A stretch of DNA of 52,148 nt from Bacillota bacterium (GCA_023429995.1 JAEZCE010000064.1:1-52148); one strand, 5' to 3'; positions 17,412 through 25,582 are shown, counted from the first letter of the stretch. A program made the numbers and translations. The notes: a model not told the origin generated them from the sequence alone.

Positions 17412-17683
17412 GATCGATAGGCTGCAACAACCGGCCGCATTTCTTTTCAGGCATGCTTTAGGCCAATTGCAACAAAAGTCGCTCTTTGAAATGTTTCATG
17501 GCTTGATTCTTCCATCAAGCCGCGGGTAAAGCAGGCACGCGCACGTGATCTCCACCGGAAAAACCCGCCAAAAAAAACGCCCCGGTCTCTAACCGCAGCG
17601 TTTGGTTTCGTCATTCCTTCTTCCTCGCGATTCCTACGGAGGGAGATTGATCAACGAAATTTTGGATGGTCGCATTTGGGATC

Positions 17684-17711
17684 GTAGGGGCGTATTGCAA
17701 CACGCCCCTAC
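17684..17711. repeat. GTAGGGGCGT palindrome
   Basis: Perfect 10-bp stem GTAGGGGCGT / ACGCCCCTAC with loop ATTGCAAC. Palindromes of this GTAGGGGCG type are known as widely dispersed intergenic repeats in several bacterial phyla; only one copy is in this window. Confidence 0.8.
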
Positions 17712-17735
17712 CCCATACCATATGATTTTTTTCTT

Positions 17736-18175
17736 TCATAAATGATTGTTTTTTTTCGAAAATGATCCTTTCTTTTCGGAAAAAATCCTTTTTCCCGTTC
17801 ATTCAATCGTTTGAATGACCGAAAGGATCGATTTTGTCGTCTGAAGGACCGAGGGGGTCACCCAAAGGATCATTTCCGTAACCGAATCGATCCATTCTTC
17901 CCATAAAAAGTCCTTTTTGTCGTTCAAAAGGTCGATCCAACTCCAAAAAAGACGCTTTTCCCCCTCCGATCGGTCCCTTTTTCTCCAAAAACGATCCTTT
18001 CCGTGACAAAAATGATCCTTTCTCCCGTTGAAAGCATCCTTTCCGTAACGGAAAGGATCCCTTGACTCATTCAAAGGATGCTTTCCGCCCCTCAAAGGAT
18101 TCTTTCCGCGGTAAAAATGATTCTTTCTGTGATTCAGAGGACCGAGCCGCTCACCCAAATGATTTATTTCATTCC
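17736..18175. repeat. Array of about twenty degenerate 21-bp tandem repeats
   Basis: The plus strand repeats a unit near AAAGGATCCTTTCCGTNNNNN every 21 bp, for example AAAGCATCCTTTCCGTAACG, AAAGGATCCCTTGACTCATT, AAAGGATGCTTTCCGCCCCT and AAAGGATTCTTTCCGCGGTA in succession. The core AAAGGATCCTTT is a palindrome, so both strands show it. Because 21 bp is seven codons, several frames read as heptapeptide repeats on the minus strand: RGKNPLR GGKHPLN, ESRDPFR YGKDAFN and GRKDHFC HGKDRFW. The left third is more diverged and shifts frame twice. It begins right after the kdsB stop codon. Confidence 0.85.
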
Positions 18176-18916
18176 CCGAATCAACGCTCTCAGCTTTTCC
18201 ACATCCTCCGGCTCGTTGATCTCCGCCGAGTCAAACTCACTCTCCACCACTTTGATCCGGTAACCGTTTTCAAGCGCCCGGAGTTGTTCCAGCTTTTCAT
18301 ATTGCTCCAGATAACTTGGTTTCAGACTGGAGTATTGCACTAAAAATTTTTTCCGGTAGGCATAAAGACCCAAATGTTTGTAATAGGGCACTTTTAATAA
18401 ATCAACGCCTTGGGGGTCCCGGACATAGGGAATGGGCAGCCTGGAAAAATAAATCGCCAACCCGTTACAGTCGCTGATTACCTTGACGCAGGCCGGATTG
18501 TTGATATCATCCGGATCGGTAATCCGGAAAGACATGGTGCTCATCACCAACGACTTCTCTTCGACCAGGGGGCGGATTAAATTATCAATCGTTTCCCCGT
18601 CGATCAACGGCTGGTCGCCCTGAATGTTGACCACCACATCCTCGTCAGCGAAACCCCGTTTTTGGGCCACTTCGGCAATACGATCCGTCCCGGATTGATG
18701 ATCCGGCGAGGTCATCTCCACATCACCGCCGAACCGTTTCACTTCATCATAAATCCGCTCGTCATCCGTGGCCACGATTACGGATTCCAATAATTTAGCC
18801 CGCTTTGAACATCCATAAACCCGTTCAATCATGGTCTGCCCGCAAAGATCCACCAATGGTTTACCCGCCAAGCGCGACGAACCGTAGCGTGATGGTATGA
18901 CTCCGATAATTTTCAT
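18164..18916 (-). CDS. kdsB: 3-deoxy-manno-octulosonate cytidylyltransferase (CMP-Kdo synthetase)
   Basis: 250-residue enzyme that activates Kdo with CTP for attachment to lipid A, the first sugar of the LPS core. The KdsB signature is complete: IPSRYGSSRLAGKPL (CTP-binding loop), VIVATDDERIYDEV, MTSPDHQSGTDRIAEV and NIQGDQPLID (metal/CTP Asp). Later come YFSRLPIPY, HLGLYAYRKKFL, EQLRALENGYRIKV and EINEPEDVEKL. Its presence indicates that the outer membrane carries Kdo-containing LPS. It is not next to other kds or waa genes. Start ATG after AAAGGA. The 21-bp repeat array abuts its 3' end. Confidence 0.98.
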   Translation of the reverse strand: MKIIGVIPSRYGSSRLAGKPLVDLCGQTMIERVYGCSKRAKLLESVIVATDDERIYDEVKRFGGDVEMTSPDHQSGTDRIAEVAQKRGFADEDVVVNIQGDQPLIDGETIDNLIRPLVEEKSLVMSTMSFRITDPDDINNPACVKVISDCNGLAIYFSRLPIPYVRDPQGVDLLKVPYYKHLGLYAYRKKFLVQYSSLKPSYLEQYEKLEQLRALENGYRIKVVESEFDSAEINEPEDVEKLRALIRGMK

Positions 18917-19026
18917 GATTTTACTCTGTCCTTTCCGCGAATGATTGTCAGATTATTGATTACAGAAACTACTGCGAATAAAACCAACTACTCCTAACGA
19001 CTACCCGGCAACCATTAACAAAACCA

Positions 19027-20478
19027 TCATTCATACTTCCACCTTACTCCTTGCGGCGTATCCTCCAATACAATCCCCTTAGCCTTCAATTCATCCCGAA
19101 TCTGGTCGGCCAAAGCCCAGTTTTTGTCCTTTTTGGCCTGAACCCGCCTGGCTATCATCTCTTCAATCGCCGCGGCGTCAACTACGGCGCCGGCCGGGGA
19201 ATCCACGGGAGCATGATTGCTTTCTTCGCCCAACAGCCCCAAAATCCCCGCCAGTTCCAGCAAGCGATCCAGAGCATCCCGGATCAGCTTTTGGGTTCCC
19301 TGATTCAATTGGAAATCCGCACTTTGAGTCCACCGGTTGACTTCCCGGACCAGGTCGTAGAGGCTGGCTAAAGCTTGCGGCGTGTTGAAGTCATCTTCCA
19401 TAGCCCGGATAAAATCGGTTTGCGTTTGTTCAACCCATTTTTTAATATTTTCCGCGGCACTCTCAGGCGCCGAACCAGAGACCGCCGGCTGTTTCAATAA
19501 GTGCTCCCAATTGAATTTAGCATTTTCCAAACGTTCAAGCCCTTTGGCCGCAGTAGTCAACTCTTCTTCGCCAAAACTGATCGGATTGCGATAGTGGGTT
19601 CCGACAAACCAAAAGCGCACCACTTTCGGGGGGAACTTGCTTCGAACATCCCGAATCGTTGAAAAATTCCCTACCGATTTGCCCATTCTTTCCCCGCCGA
19701 CCGTAATGAAGGCGTTGTGAAGCCAATATTTTACAAATTCTTTTCCGGCATAGGCTTCTGACTGGGCAATTTCATTTTCATGATGGGGAAAAACCAGGTC
19801 TTCACCGCCGCCATGCATATCAAAACCGGCCCCCAGGTATTTCAGGGACATGGCCGAACACTCAATATGCCAGCCGGGACGACCCGCGCCCCACGGAGAG
19901 GGCCAGGATATCTCTCCGGGCTTAGCTGATTTCCAAAGGGCGAAATCCATCGGATCCTGTTTGGCCTCATTCACTTCAACCCTGGCGCCGGCCTGTAAAT
20001 CTTCCAGAGCCCGGCCCGAAAGTTTGCCATACTCCTTAAAGCTGCTCACCGAATAATAAACGTCGCCATTTAAAACATAAGCATGGCCTTTTTGAATCAA
20101 AACTTCTATCATTTCAACAATTTCCCGGATGTGCTCGGACACCTTGGGGTAACGGTCGGCCGGCATTACTCCCAGCGCTTGCAAATCCTCAAGATATACT
20201 TTGGCAAATTCCTCGGAAAGTTGCAAAGGTTCACGATTTTGTTGTTTGGCGCGGTTAATGATTTTATCGTCCACATCGGTAAAATTCTGAATATAGTTGA
20301 CCTGATAGCCCCGGTACTTCAGAAAACGGCGAACACAGTCCCAAAATACGGGCGGCCTTGCATTCCCGATGTGCGCAAAATCATAAGGGGTTACACCACA
20401 GGAATAAATGCTGACCTTACCCGGTTCCCGCGGCGCAAATTCTTCTTTTTTACGGGTTAACGTGTTATATACTTTCAA
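19027..20478 (-). CDS. cysS: Cysteinyl-tRNA synthetase
   Basis: 483-residue class I synthetase that charges tRNA-Cys. It begins LKVYNTLTRKKEEF with TTG as start codon, ten bases after AGGAGG. Motifs: YSCGVTPYDFAHIGNARP (zinc Cys and HIGH-type HIGN), NFTDVDDKIINRA, WHIECSAMSLKYLG and FDMHGGGEDLVFPHHENEIA (further zinc ligands). The KMSKS-type loop is ERMGKSVGNF, where the usual KMSKS reads RMGKS. It is the second gene after cysE behind a cysteine T-box, so it is induced when tRNA-Cys is uncharged. Confidence 0.98.
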   Translation of the reverse strand: MKVYNTLTRKKEEFAPREPGKVSIYSCGVTPYDFAHIGNARPPVFWDCVRRFLKYRGYQVNYIQNFTDVDDKIINRAKQQNREPLQLSEEFAKVYLEDLQALGVMPADRYPKVSEHIREIVEMIEVLIQKGHAYVLNGDVYYSVSSFKEYGKLSGRALEDLQAGARVEVNEAKQDPMDFALWKSAKPGEISWPSPWGAGRPGWHIECSAMSLKYLGAGFDMHGGGEDLVFPHHENEIAQSEAYAGKEFVKYWLHNAFITVGGERMGKSVGNFSTIRDVRSKFPPKVVRFWFVGTHYRNPISFGEEELTTAAKGLERLENAKFNWEHLLKQPAVSGSAPESAAENIKKWVEQTQTDFIRAMEDDFNTPQALASLYDLVREVNRWTQSADFQLNQGTQKLIRDALDRLLELAGILGLLGEESNHAPVDSPAGAVVDAAAIEEMIARRVQAKKDKNWALADQIRDELKAKGIVLEDTPQGVRWKYE

Positions 20479-20521
20479 TACTGAACTACCTCCTGTTTCT
20501 GAAACTTGGGTTTCAATTTTT

Positions 20522-20569
20522 CTCCTGTGCCTCTGTGGCCGATGATTCATTTGCCACAGAGACACAGAG
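20522..20569. repeat. Inverted repeat CTCTGTGGC between cysE and cysS
   Basis: CTCCTGTGCCTCTGTGGC and GCCACAGAGACACAGAG face each other; the inner 9 bp (20531-20539 with 20553-20561) are perfect and the outer part is imperfect. It lies in the 154-bp space between the two operon genes. Sequences of this CTCTGTGTCTCTGTGGC type recur between genes in many unrelated bacteria. Confidence 0.7.
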
Positions 20570-20632
20570 TTTAAACCACTTTCTTGTTCAATAAAACTTT
20601 ATGTTTTTCATAAACCCTAGCATGAAAGGAAA

Positions 20633-21292
20633 TCATGATTTCGGGTATCCATTTTTCCCTTCCAGTTCTTCAATCCGGTTCTCAAGTTCATTGATCTTAT
20701 GCTGCATACATTCAATCATTTTGGCTACCGGGTCGAGAATCGGCTGGAGCATATCGATATCGTTCTTCACCCGGATACCGTCCTGGACGACTACCCGGCC
20801 AGGGACCCCAACAACTGTCGTGTTAGGCGGGACATTCTGCAACACAACGGCGCCGGCCCCGATTTTGGCATTATCGCCGACTTGGATCGAACCCAGCACT
20901 TTCGCGCCGGTTGAAACCATCACGCCGTTACCGATGGTGGGATGGCGTTTGCCTTTTTCCTTGCCGGTTCCGCCCAAAGTTACCCCCTGAAAGAGAGTCA
21001 CATCATCGCCGATTTCAGCGGTTTCGCCGATAACGACTCCCGTACCGTGGTCAATAAAAAAACGTCTGCCGATTTTAGCGCCCGGATGAATCTCAATTCC
21101 CGTGAAAAACCGGCTGATTTGAGAGATAAGGCGGGCAAGTAAAAAATGGCGATGGCAATGAAGATAGTGTGCCATCCGATGCGCTATTAAAGCATGGATT
21201 CCCGGGTAACAAAGCAGAACTTCCAGCCACGACTGGGCTGCCGGATCCCGTTCAAAGACCGTTTGAATGTCCTCTTTAATGTGCTTTACCAT
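20633..21292 (-). CDS. cysE: Serine O-acetyltransferase
   Basis: 219-residue enzyme forming O-acetylserine from serine and acetyl-CoA, the first step of cysteine synthesis. An N-terminal helical domain (DIQTVFERDPAAQSWLEVLL) is followed by a left-handed beta-helix of hexapeptide repeats. It contains FFIDHGTGVVIGETAEIGDD (catalytic Asp-His), VTLFQGVTLGGTGKEKGKRHP, IGNGVMVSTGAKVLG and PPNTTVVGVPGRVV. It is the short EpsC type. The C-terminus ends in a coil (MLQPILDPVAKMIECMQHKI..) of the kind that may help trimer or CysK contacts. A Cys T-box precedes it. Confidence 0.97.
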   Translation of the reverse strand: MVKHIKEDIQTVFERDPAAQSWLEVLLCYPGIHALIAHRMAHYLHCHRHFLLARLISQISRFFTGIEIHPGAKIGRRFFIDHGTGVVIGETAEIGDDVTLFQGVTLGGTGKEKGKRHPTIGNGVMVSTGAKVLGSIQVGDNAKIGAGAVVLQNVPPNTTVVGVPGRVVVQDGIRVKNDIDMLQPILDPVAKMIECMQHKINELENRIEELEGKNGYPKS

Positions 21293-21344
21293 CGCACTTT
21301 CCTTTCTACTTAGAAAATACTCTTGCCCAAATGCTTCTACCCTT

Positions 21345-21372
21345 CCCCTAAAAACGCTAAGCGTTTTAAGGG
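21345..21372. repeat. Hairpin inside the long cysE leader
   Basis: AAAACGC-TAA-GCGTTTT (21351-21367) flanked by CCCCTA/AAGGG gives a stable hairpin. Further short inverted segments (ACCC..TTTAAGGG..AGGGTCGGGT) fill 21372-21475. No reading frame is present in the roughly 240 nt between the T-box terminator and cysE, so this looks like an inserted intergenic element. Confidence 0.5.
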
Positions 21373-21536
21373 AATTCGTTGGAATTGCAGGCCAAAAGGC
21401 TGTAGCATGCCAACGAGGGCCAATAATAGACCCGAAAGTTGGGCGAATACCCTTTAAGGGCTAGGGTCGGGTTTAGGCTCATTTTCATCCTTTCCCGTGC
21501 CCCACCAAGCCGGGGGTGAGTGACTGCCGTTTAAGA

Positions 21537-21808
21537 AAATAAAAAACCTCCATCCCTTTTTCAGAGACGAAGGTTATTTCGCGGTTCCACTCTGCTTGGA
21601 TAAATCCAAATGAACTTACCCCAACTCTAAAACAGCTGTAACGGGCCACCCGTGCGAAGTTTTGCTTCGCCGCTCCGGGGCGCATCATTCACCGCCGATA
21701 GGTAGTCGCACCTCCCTACCCTCTCTGAGAACGGGCCTGTGAATTTGGTTCCCCATCAACGTTTTAAAAACGGCTTATCGATTTTGCATCGCAAGCAACG
21801 TTCTTTAT
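21537..21808 (-). promoter_or_regulatory. Cysteine T-box riboswitch leader of cysE-cysS
   Basis: A tRNA-sensing leader. Stem I shows the distal AGAGAG / GGTGCGAC..CC element and a specifier region GTGAATGATGCG, in which TGC (21682-21684) is a Cys codon followed by a purine. The T-box core is AGAGTGGAACCGCG (21580-21593). Its TGGA bulge complements the UCCA end expected of tRNA-Cys, which has discriminator U. A competing terminator, AACCTTCGTC...GGATGGAGGTT followed by a T-rich run, ends near 21537. Uncharged tRNA-Cys is expected to favour readthrough into cysE and cysS. Confidence 0.93.
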
Positions 21809-21816
21809 TCTCTTAT

Positions 21817-21846
21817 ATTATATAAAAATGGTTCCCCAAAAGTCAA
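21817..21846 (-). promoter_or_regulatory. Sigma-A promoter of the cysE-cysS operon
   Basis: TTGACT (21841-21846), an 18-bp spacer and TATAAT (21817-21822), immediately upstream of the T-box leader. Confidence 0.85.
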
Positions 21847-21957
21847 TCCAATCCCCGGAAATTAATTGGCCTCTCCGAAAGTGTAAACGATGGCCTTTAG
21901 CTGGCGGTTGGCATTTAGCCCTTGACTTCCCGCGATTCATCGAGTAGCTTTCAACAA

Positions 21958-23343
21958 TCAACGCCGGTTTAATTCGCTCCAAAATTCGGGCATTTCAGCC
22001 TGAATGAAAGCAACCAGCTCATGATCGCCGATGACTGTTTCACGGCCTCTGGCATATTGCTGATCCACCCAATCCTTTACTTTCAAAAGCCGAGGATCGC
22101 GCTTTTCCAATTTACGGTCTTCCCGGAGATTAAAATAACTATTCACCCAGTGAGCGATGCCCGCTGCCCCGGAGTGTTCATTCACAGCCACAACCACTTT
22201 CCGGTTCAATAATTTCTCGGTATTGAAAATATTATAGATTTCTTCATCCTTTAACAGTCCGTCAGCATGAATTCCGGAACGGGTAAAATTAAACTCCTTA
22301 CCAACCAGGGGCGTCATGAGGGGGACCTGATAACCGATTTCTCTGGAATAATACTCGGCGATTTCCGTGATGACCGTTGTGTCCATATCATCCAATGTGC
22401 CCCGTAAAGACGCGTATTCAAAAACCATCGCTTCCAATGGACAGTTCCCGGTTCGTTCGCCAATCCCCAATAAAGTGGTATTTACACCTGCGCATCCATA
22501 AAGCCACGCCGTTCCGGCATTGGATACCGCTTTATAAAAATCGTTATGGCCGTGCCATTCCAGTTGTTCGCTGGGAACGCCCGCATGATGCCACAAACCG
22601 TAAATAATCCCCGGAACACTCCGCGGCAAAGCGACACCGGGATACCCCACTCCAAATCCCAAGGTGTCACACGCCCGGACCTTAATTGGAATTTTGGTCT
22701 CTTCCTGTAATTTCATCAATTCCAATACAAAAGGCACCACAAAACCGTAAAAATCGGCCCGGGTAATATCCTCCAAATGAACCCGGGGAATTACGCCGAT
22801 CTCCAAGGCGCTTTTCACAATGGATAAAAATTGTTCCATCGCCTGTCTCCGGGTCATTTTGAGCTTTTTAAAGATGTGATAATCGGAACAACTGGCTAAA
22901 ATACCGGTTTCTTTTAATCCCATCTCTTTGACCAACTGAAAATCTTCCTTAACGGCCCGGATCCATCCGGTAATCTCCGGATATTTGTAACCCAGCTCCA
23001 TACATTTGGTAAGGGCTTCCTTATCTTTGGCGCTATACAAAAAGAACTCGGTTTGACGAATAATCCCTTTCGGACCGCCCAAACGGCTCATTAACTTAAA
23101 TATATCGACAATTTGCTTAACTGTATAAGGTTCACGGGCCTGCTGCCCATCCCGGAAGGTTGAATCGGTAATCCAGAGTTCTTCCGGGGGACGCATGGGA
23201 ACATGCCGGTGATTAAAAGGAACTTTCGGCACCTCCTCATAATTGAACAAATAACGATACAAATGGGGTTCTGAAACATCCTGCAACGAATAGATATATT
23301 CTGTTTGTTCGAGGGTGTTACTGCCTTTATTAAACTTTAACAT
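21958..23343 (-). CDS. Re-citrate synthase / homocitrate synthase-family enzyme
   Basis: 461 residues, DRE-TIM metallolyase family (isopropylmalate/homocitrate/Re-citrate synthases). These enzymes condense acetyl-CoA with a 2-oxo acid. Motifs: LWITDSTFRDGQQAREPYTV (catalytic Arg and metal Asp), IRVHLEDITRADFYGFVV-like core, KVRACDTLGFGVGYPG, LEWHGHNDFYKAVSN (metal His pair HxH) and GIGERTGNCPLEAM. The long N-terminus and the TEFFLYSAKDKEALTKCMEL segment resemble the group that includes Clostridium kluyveri Re-citrate synthase rather than LeuA. There are no leu or lys genes nearby. The reaction is therefore likely oxaloacetate plus acetyl-CoA to citrate, but a homocitrate-type activity is possible. 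Start ATG after AGAGGTG. Confidence 0.85.
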   Translation of the reverse strand: MLKFNKGSNTLEQTEYIYSLQDVSEPHLYRYLFNYEEVPKVPFNHRHVPMRPPEELWITDSTFRDGQQAREPYTVKQIVDIFKLMSRLGGPKGIIRQTEFFLYSAKDKEALTKCMELGYKYPEITGWIRAVKEDFQLVKEMGLKETGILASCSDYHIFKKLKMTRRQAMEQFLSIVKSALEIGVIPRVHLEDITRADFYGFVVPFVLELMKLQEETKIPIKVRACDTLGFGVGYPGVALPRSVPGIIYGLWHHAGVPSEQLEWHGHNDFYKAVSNAGTAWLYGCAGVNTTLLGIGERTGNCPLEAMVFEYASLRGTLDDMDTTVITEIAEYYSREIGYQVPLMTPLVGKEFNFTRSGIHADGLLKDEEIYNIFNTEKLLNRKVVVAVNEHSGAAGIAHWVNSYFNLREDRKLEKRDPRLLKVKDWVDQQYARGRETVIGDHELVAFIQAEMPEFWSELNRR

Positions 23344-23575
23344 CAAACTCACCTCTACCCAATTTAAATTGGATTATTTTATTCAACATCATCTCGAACA
23401 ATCCTTTCTGGAGAACCTATGAATAATGTATACATATAAATCCTTACTTTTAGCACTGGAAAACCAATTTACGAGAAATATAATATTCCCAAGGTTTGTC
23501 TGTGAATTAATATTTACAGGCCTGCATTTTTATTAATTCGCCGAACCCCTTTGGCGAAATGATAATAAAAAATAA

Positions 23576-23595
23576 AACCCGTCGATAGACGGGTT
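23576..23595 (-). terminator. Intrinsic terminator after rpsU
   Basis: AACCCGTC-TATC-GACGGGTT followed by TTATTTTTTATTATC on the minus strand, seven bases after the rpsU stop. A second short stem (TTCGCC/GGCGAA, 23536-23557) lies just beyond. Confidence 0.93.
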
Positions 23596-23601
23596 CTCTT
23601 T

Positions 23602-23781
23602 TTATTTCGTAGTTCTTCTTTTTCTTGCTGCCTCTGACTTTTTCTTTCTTTTTACACTCGGCTTTTCATAATGCTCGCGTTTTCTAACCTCAGCCAAAAT
23701 GCCGGAAACCTGGCATTGTCTTTTAAAACGCCGTAGCGCGCTATCTAAAGTTTCATTTTTACCAATCTTAACTTCAGCCAC
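23602..23781 (-). CDS. rpsU: 30S ribosomal protein S21
   Basis: 59 residues beginning GTG: MAEVKIGKNETLDSALRRFK, then RQCQVSGILAEVRKREHYEK and a Lys/Arg-rich tail. This is the standard bS21 sequence and length; the protein sits near the anti-Shine-Dalgarno region of 16S rRNA. GGAGGGAAATAT precedes the GTG. It has its own consensus promoter inside the end of the HIT gene and a strong terminator. Confidence 0.97.
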   Translation of the reverse strand: MAEVKIGKNETLDSALRRFKRQCQVSGILAEVRKREHYEKPSVKRKKKSEAARKRRTTK

Positions 23782-23861
23782 ATATTTCCCTCCCCTCCAC
23801 TGCTACCTACCTCGTGACCCCGACCGCAGTGTCCGGTTCGAATATAACATCACATTCAAAT

Positions 23862-23891
23862 ATTATACTATATATGCTTAAATACTGTCAA
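23862..23891 (-). promoter_or_regulatory. Sigma-A promoter of rpsU
   Basis: TTGACA (23886-23891), 18-bp spacer, TATAAT (23862-23867) on the minus strand, just behind the HIT gene stop. Confidence 0.88.
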
Positions 23892-23894
23892 CCA

Positions 23895-24239
23895 TTAGCC
23901 GGGTGGCCATGCAAGTTTTCGACCGGCCACAATATGCCAATGAAGGTGCGGTACAGCTTCACCAGCATCACTTCCATAATTCACGACAACCCGGAAACCA
24001 TTTTCCCGTAATCCAATATTCTGCGTAACATCTTGAATTCCTTTAATGATAGCCCCACCAAGATTTTCTTCCAGTATCTTCGGATCACAAATATTATCAA
24101 CATGACGTTTTGGAATCACCAACAAATGAAACGGGGCGGCCGGAGCAATATCTTTGATGATCATGATCTGGTCATTTTCCAAAACGACTTGACTGGGTAT
24201 TTCTTTTTGAATAATTTTACAAAAAATGCAGTCTGCCAT
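23895..24239 (-). CDS. HIT-family protein (HINT type)
   Basis: 114-residue histidine-triad nucleotide hydrolase/transferase. It shows MADCIFCKIIQKEIPSQVVL (CxxC), VIPKRHVDNI, and the catalytic triad GEAVPHLHWHIVAGRKL (H-x-H-x-H). HINT proteins hydrolyse AMP-lysine or adenosine phosphoramidates; the physiological substrate is not known. Length is typical. Start ATG after AAGGA. It lies between mtaB and rpsU, a common Firmicutes neighbourhood for the family. Confidence 0.96.
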   Translation of the reverse strand: MADCIFCKIIQKEIPSQVVLENDQIMIIKDIAPAAPFHLLVIPKRHVDNICDPKILEENLGGAIIKGIQDVTQNIGLRENGFRVVVNYGSDAGEAVPHLHWHIVAGRKLAWPPG

Positions 24240-24298
24240 CTTCCTTTACTCCTTTTTTGCTCATTTCGACTTATTTTTCTAAAATCCTGCTTTTCTTA

Positions 24299-25582
24299 TC
24301 ATAAACTGCCTAATAAATGATCATTTTTTTGATTATCAATCATTACGGTTTGAAGTTTATTCTTCAGATCCTCCGCAGTACCCACAATGACTCTCAAATA
24401 TTCGCCCGATAACCCCATCCACCCTTCAGCGGTTTTCTCCTCAAAAAGAACCTCTACACTCTTACCTAAGAAAAGACGGGAAAATGAAGTTGCCGAGTTC
24501 AAAGCAATTTCTTGAATCCTCCGGCTCCGTTCCTCCTGAATTTTTTTTGCAACTTTACCCGGCATTGTCGCCGCCGGTGTTCCGCTACGGGGTGAAAATC
24601 GAAATACATGGACCCGGCTGAACCCTTGTTCTTCAACGAAACGGCAAGTGTTCTCAAAATCCTGGTCGTTTTCCCCGGGAAATCCGACGATTAAATCGGT
24701 ACCCAATGCAATCATGGGATTTTGTTCCCGCGCTCTGTGAAGTAACTCACTGTAGTATGAGAGAGCATAATTGCGGCCCATTTTTTCAAGGATTCGATCG
24801 CTGCCGCTCTGTAAAGGAATATGTAAATGCTGACAGATCTTCTCTTCCCCTGTGATTAAATTCAGAAGTTCTCCGGTTACATCCTTGGGCTCCAGTGAAC
24901 CCAAACGAATCCTGTATTCGCCTTCCGTTTTCAACAATTGCTTCAATAGCTCATCCAAACGGATATTTAAATCTTTTCCATAATGTCCCAAATGAATACC
25001 GGTAAGCACAATTTCGTGGAATCCTTTTTCAACAAGTACCCGGAAGTTATTCATTACTTCTTCCATTGGCATACTGCGGACTCTTCCTCTCGCGTAAGGC
25101 ACAATACAATAAGAACAGAACTCGTTACAGCCGTCTTCAATTTTTAAGGTTGCCCGGGTACGTTCAAGGGGATTATAAACCGGCAAATCCTGCCACTTGT
25201 TGATGCCGGTAATATCCGTGACATTCATCTGATTTTCACCAAATTTTAAATAATCACCGACCAACTGGACCAAACGCGGACGGTCCGCCAAACCCACCAC
25301 CAAATGGACGCCGGGGATTCCGACGATTTCCGTTGGGGAAGTTTGGGCATAACAACCTGTAACGACCACCAAAGCTTCGGGATTCAGTTCCATCCCTTTC
25401 CGTATGATTTGGCGGGACTTTTGTTCACTAATCTTTGTTACAGCGCAGGTGTTTATGATATAAACATCAGCCCCCGCTTCAAAGGGAACAATTTCATGAC
25501 CATGACCCCGGAAAAGTTCAGCTATGGCCTGACTATCATTTTGATTTACTTTACAACCCAAAGTATGAAAAGCAATCTTCAT
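24299..25582 (-). CDS. mtaB: tRNA (t6A37) methylthiotransferase MtaB
   Basis: 427-residue radical-SAM methylthiotransferase that converts t6A37 to ms2t6A37 in tRNAs reading ANN codons. The N-terminal MTTase domain has KIAFHTLGCKVNQNDSQAIA, INTCAVTKISEQKSRQ and VVTGCYAQ (cluster cysteines). The radical-SAM core has EDGCNEFCSYCIVPYARGRV (CxxxCxxC). The C-terminal region (~360-420) is the TRAM domain. The start at 25582 has CGGAG upstream and overlaps the preceding gene's stop by one base (TAATG), indicating coupling. Confidence 0.96.
   Translation of the reverse strand: MKIAFHTLGCKVNQNDSQAIAELFRGHGHEIVPFEAGADVYIINTCAVTKISEQKSRQIIRKGMELNPEALVVVTGCYAQTSPTEIVGIPGVHLVVGLADRPRLVQLVGDYLKFGENQMNVTDITGINKWQDLPVYNPLERTRATLKIEDGCNEFCSYCIVPYARGRVRSMPMEEVMNNFRVLVEKGFHEIVLTGIHLGHYGKDLNIRLDELLKQLLKTEGEYRIRLGSLEPKDVTGELLNLITGEEKICQHLHIPLQSGSDRILEKMGRNYALSYYSELLHRAREQNPMIALGTDLIVGFPGENDQDFENTCRFVEEQGFSRVHVFRFSPRSGTPAATMPGKVAKKIQEERSRRIQEIALNSATSFSRLFLGKSVEVLFEEKTAEGWMGLSGEYLRVIVGTAEDLKNKLQTVMIDNQKNDHLLGSL

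Larger units (their letters stand above)
17138..17735. other. Intergenic region without a gene, rich in palindromes
   Basis: Upstream of the kinase gene there is no convincing reading frame. It contains a large inverted repeat (17362-17411) and a GTAGGGGCGT palindrome (17684-17711). A shorter related inverted pair, CTATCGA..CTCCCCTT against AGGGGAAGATCGATAG, links 17318-17337 with 17404-17420. Confidence 0.6.

Noticed and set aside
17611..18158. Two overlapping minus-strand reading frames of 119 and 63 codons as separate genes
   Set aside because: Both are frames through the 21-bp repeat array; starts are TTG/ATG without convincing ribosome sites and the heptads jump between frames, so the region is reported as a repeat.
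17736..18175. CRISPR array
   Set aside because: The units are contiguous 21-bp degenerate repeats without spacers of constant length, and no cas genes are nearby.
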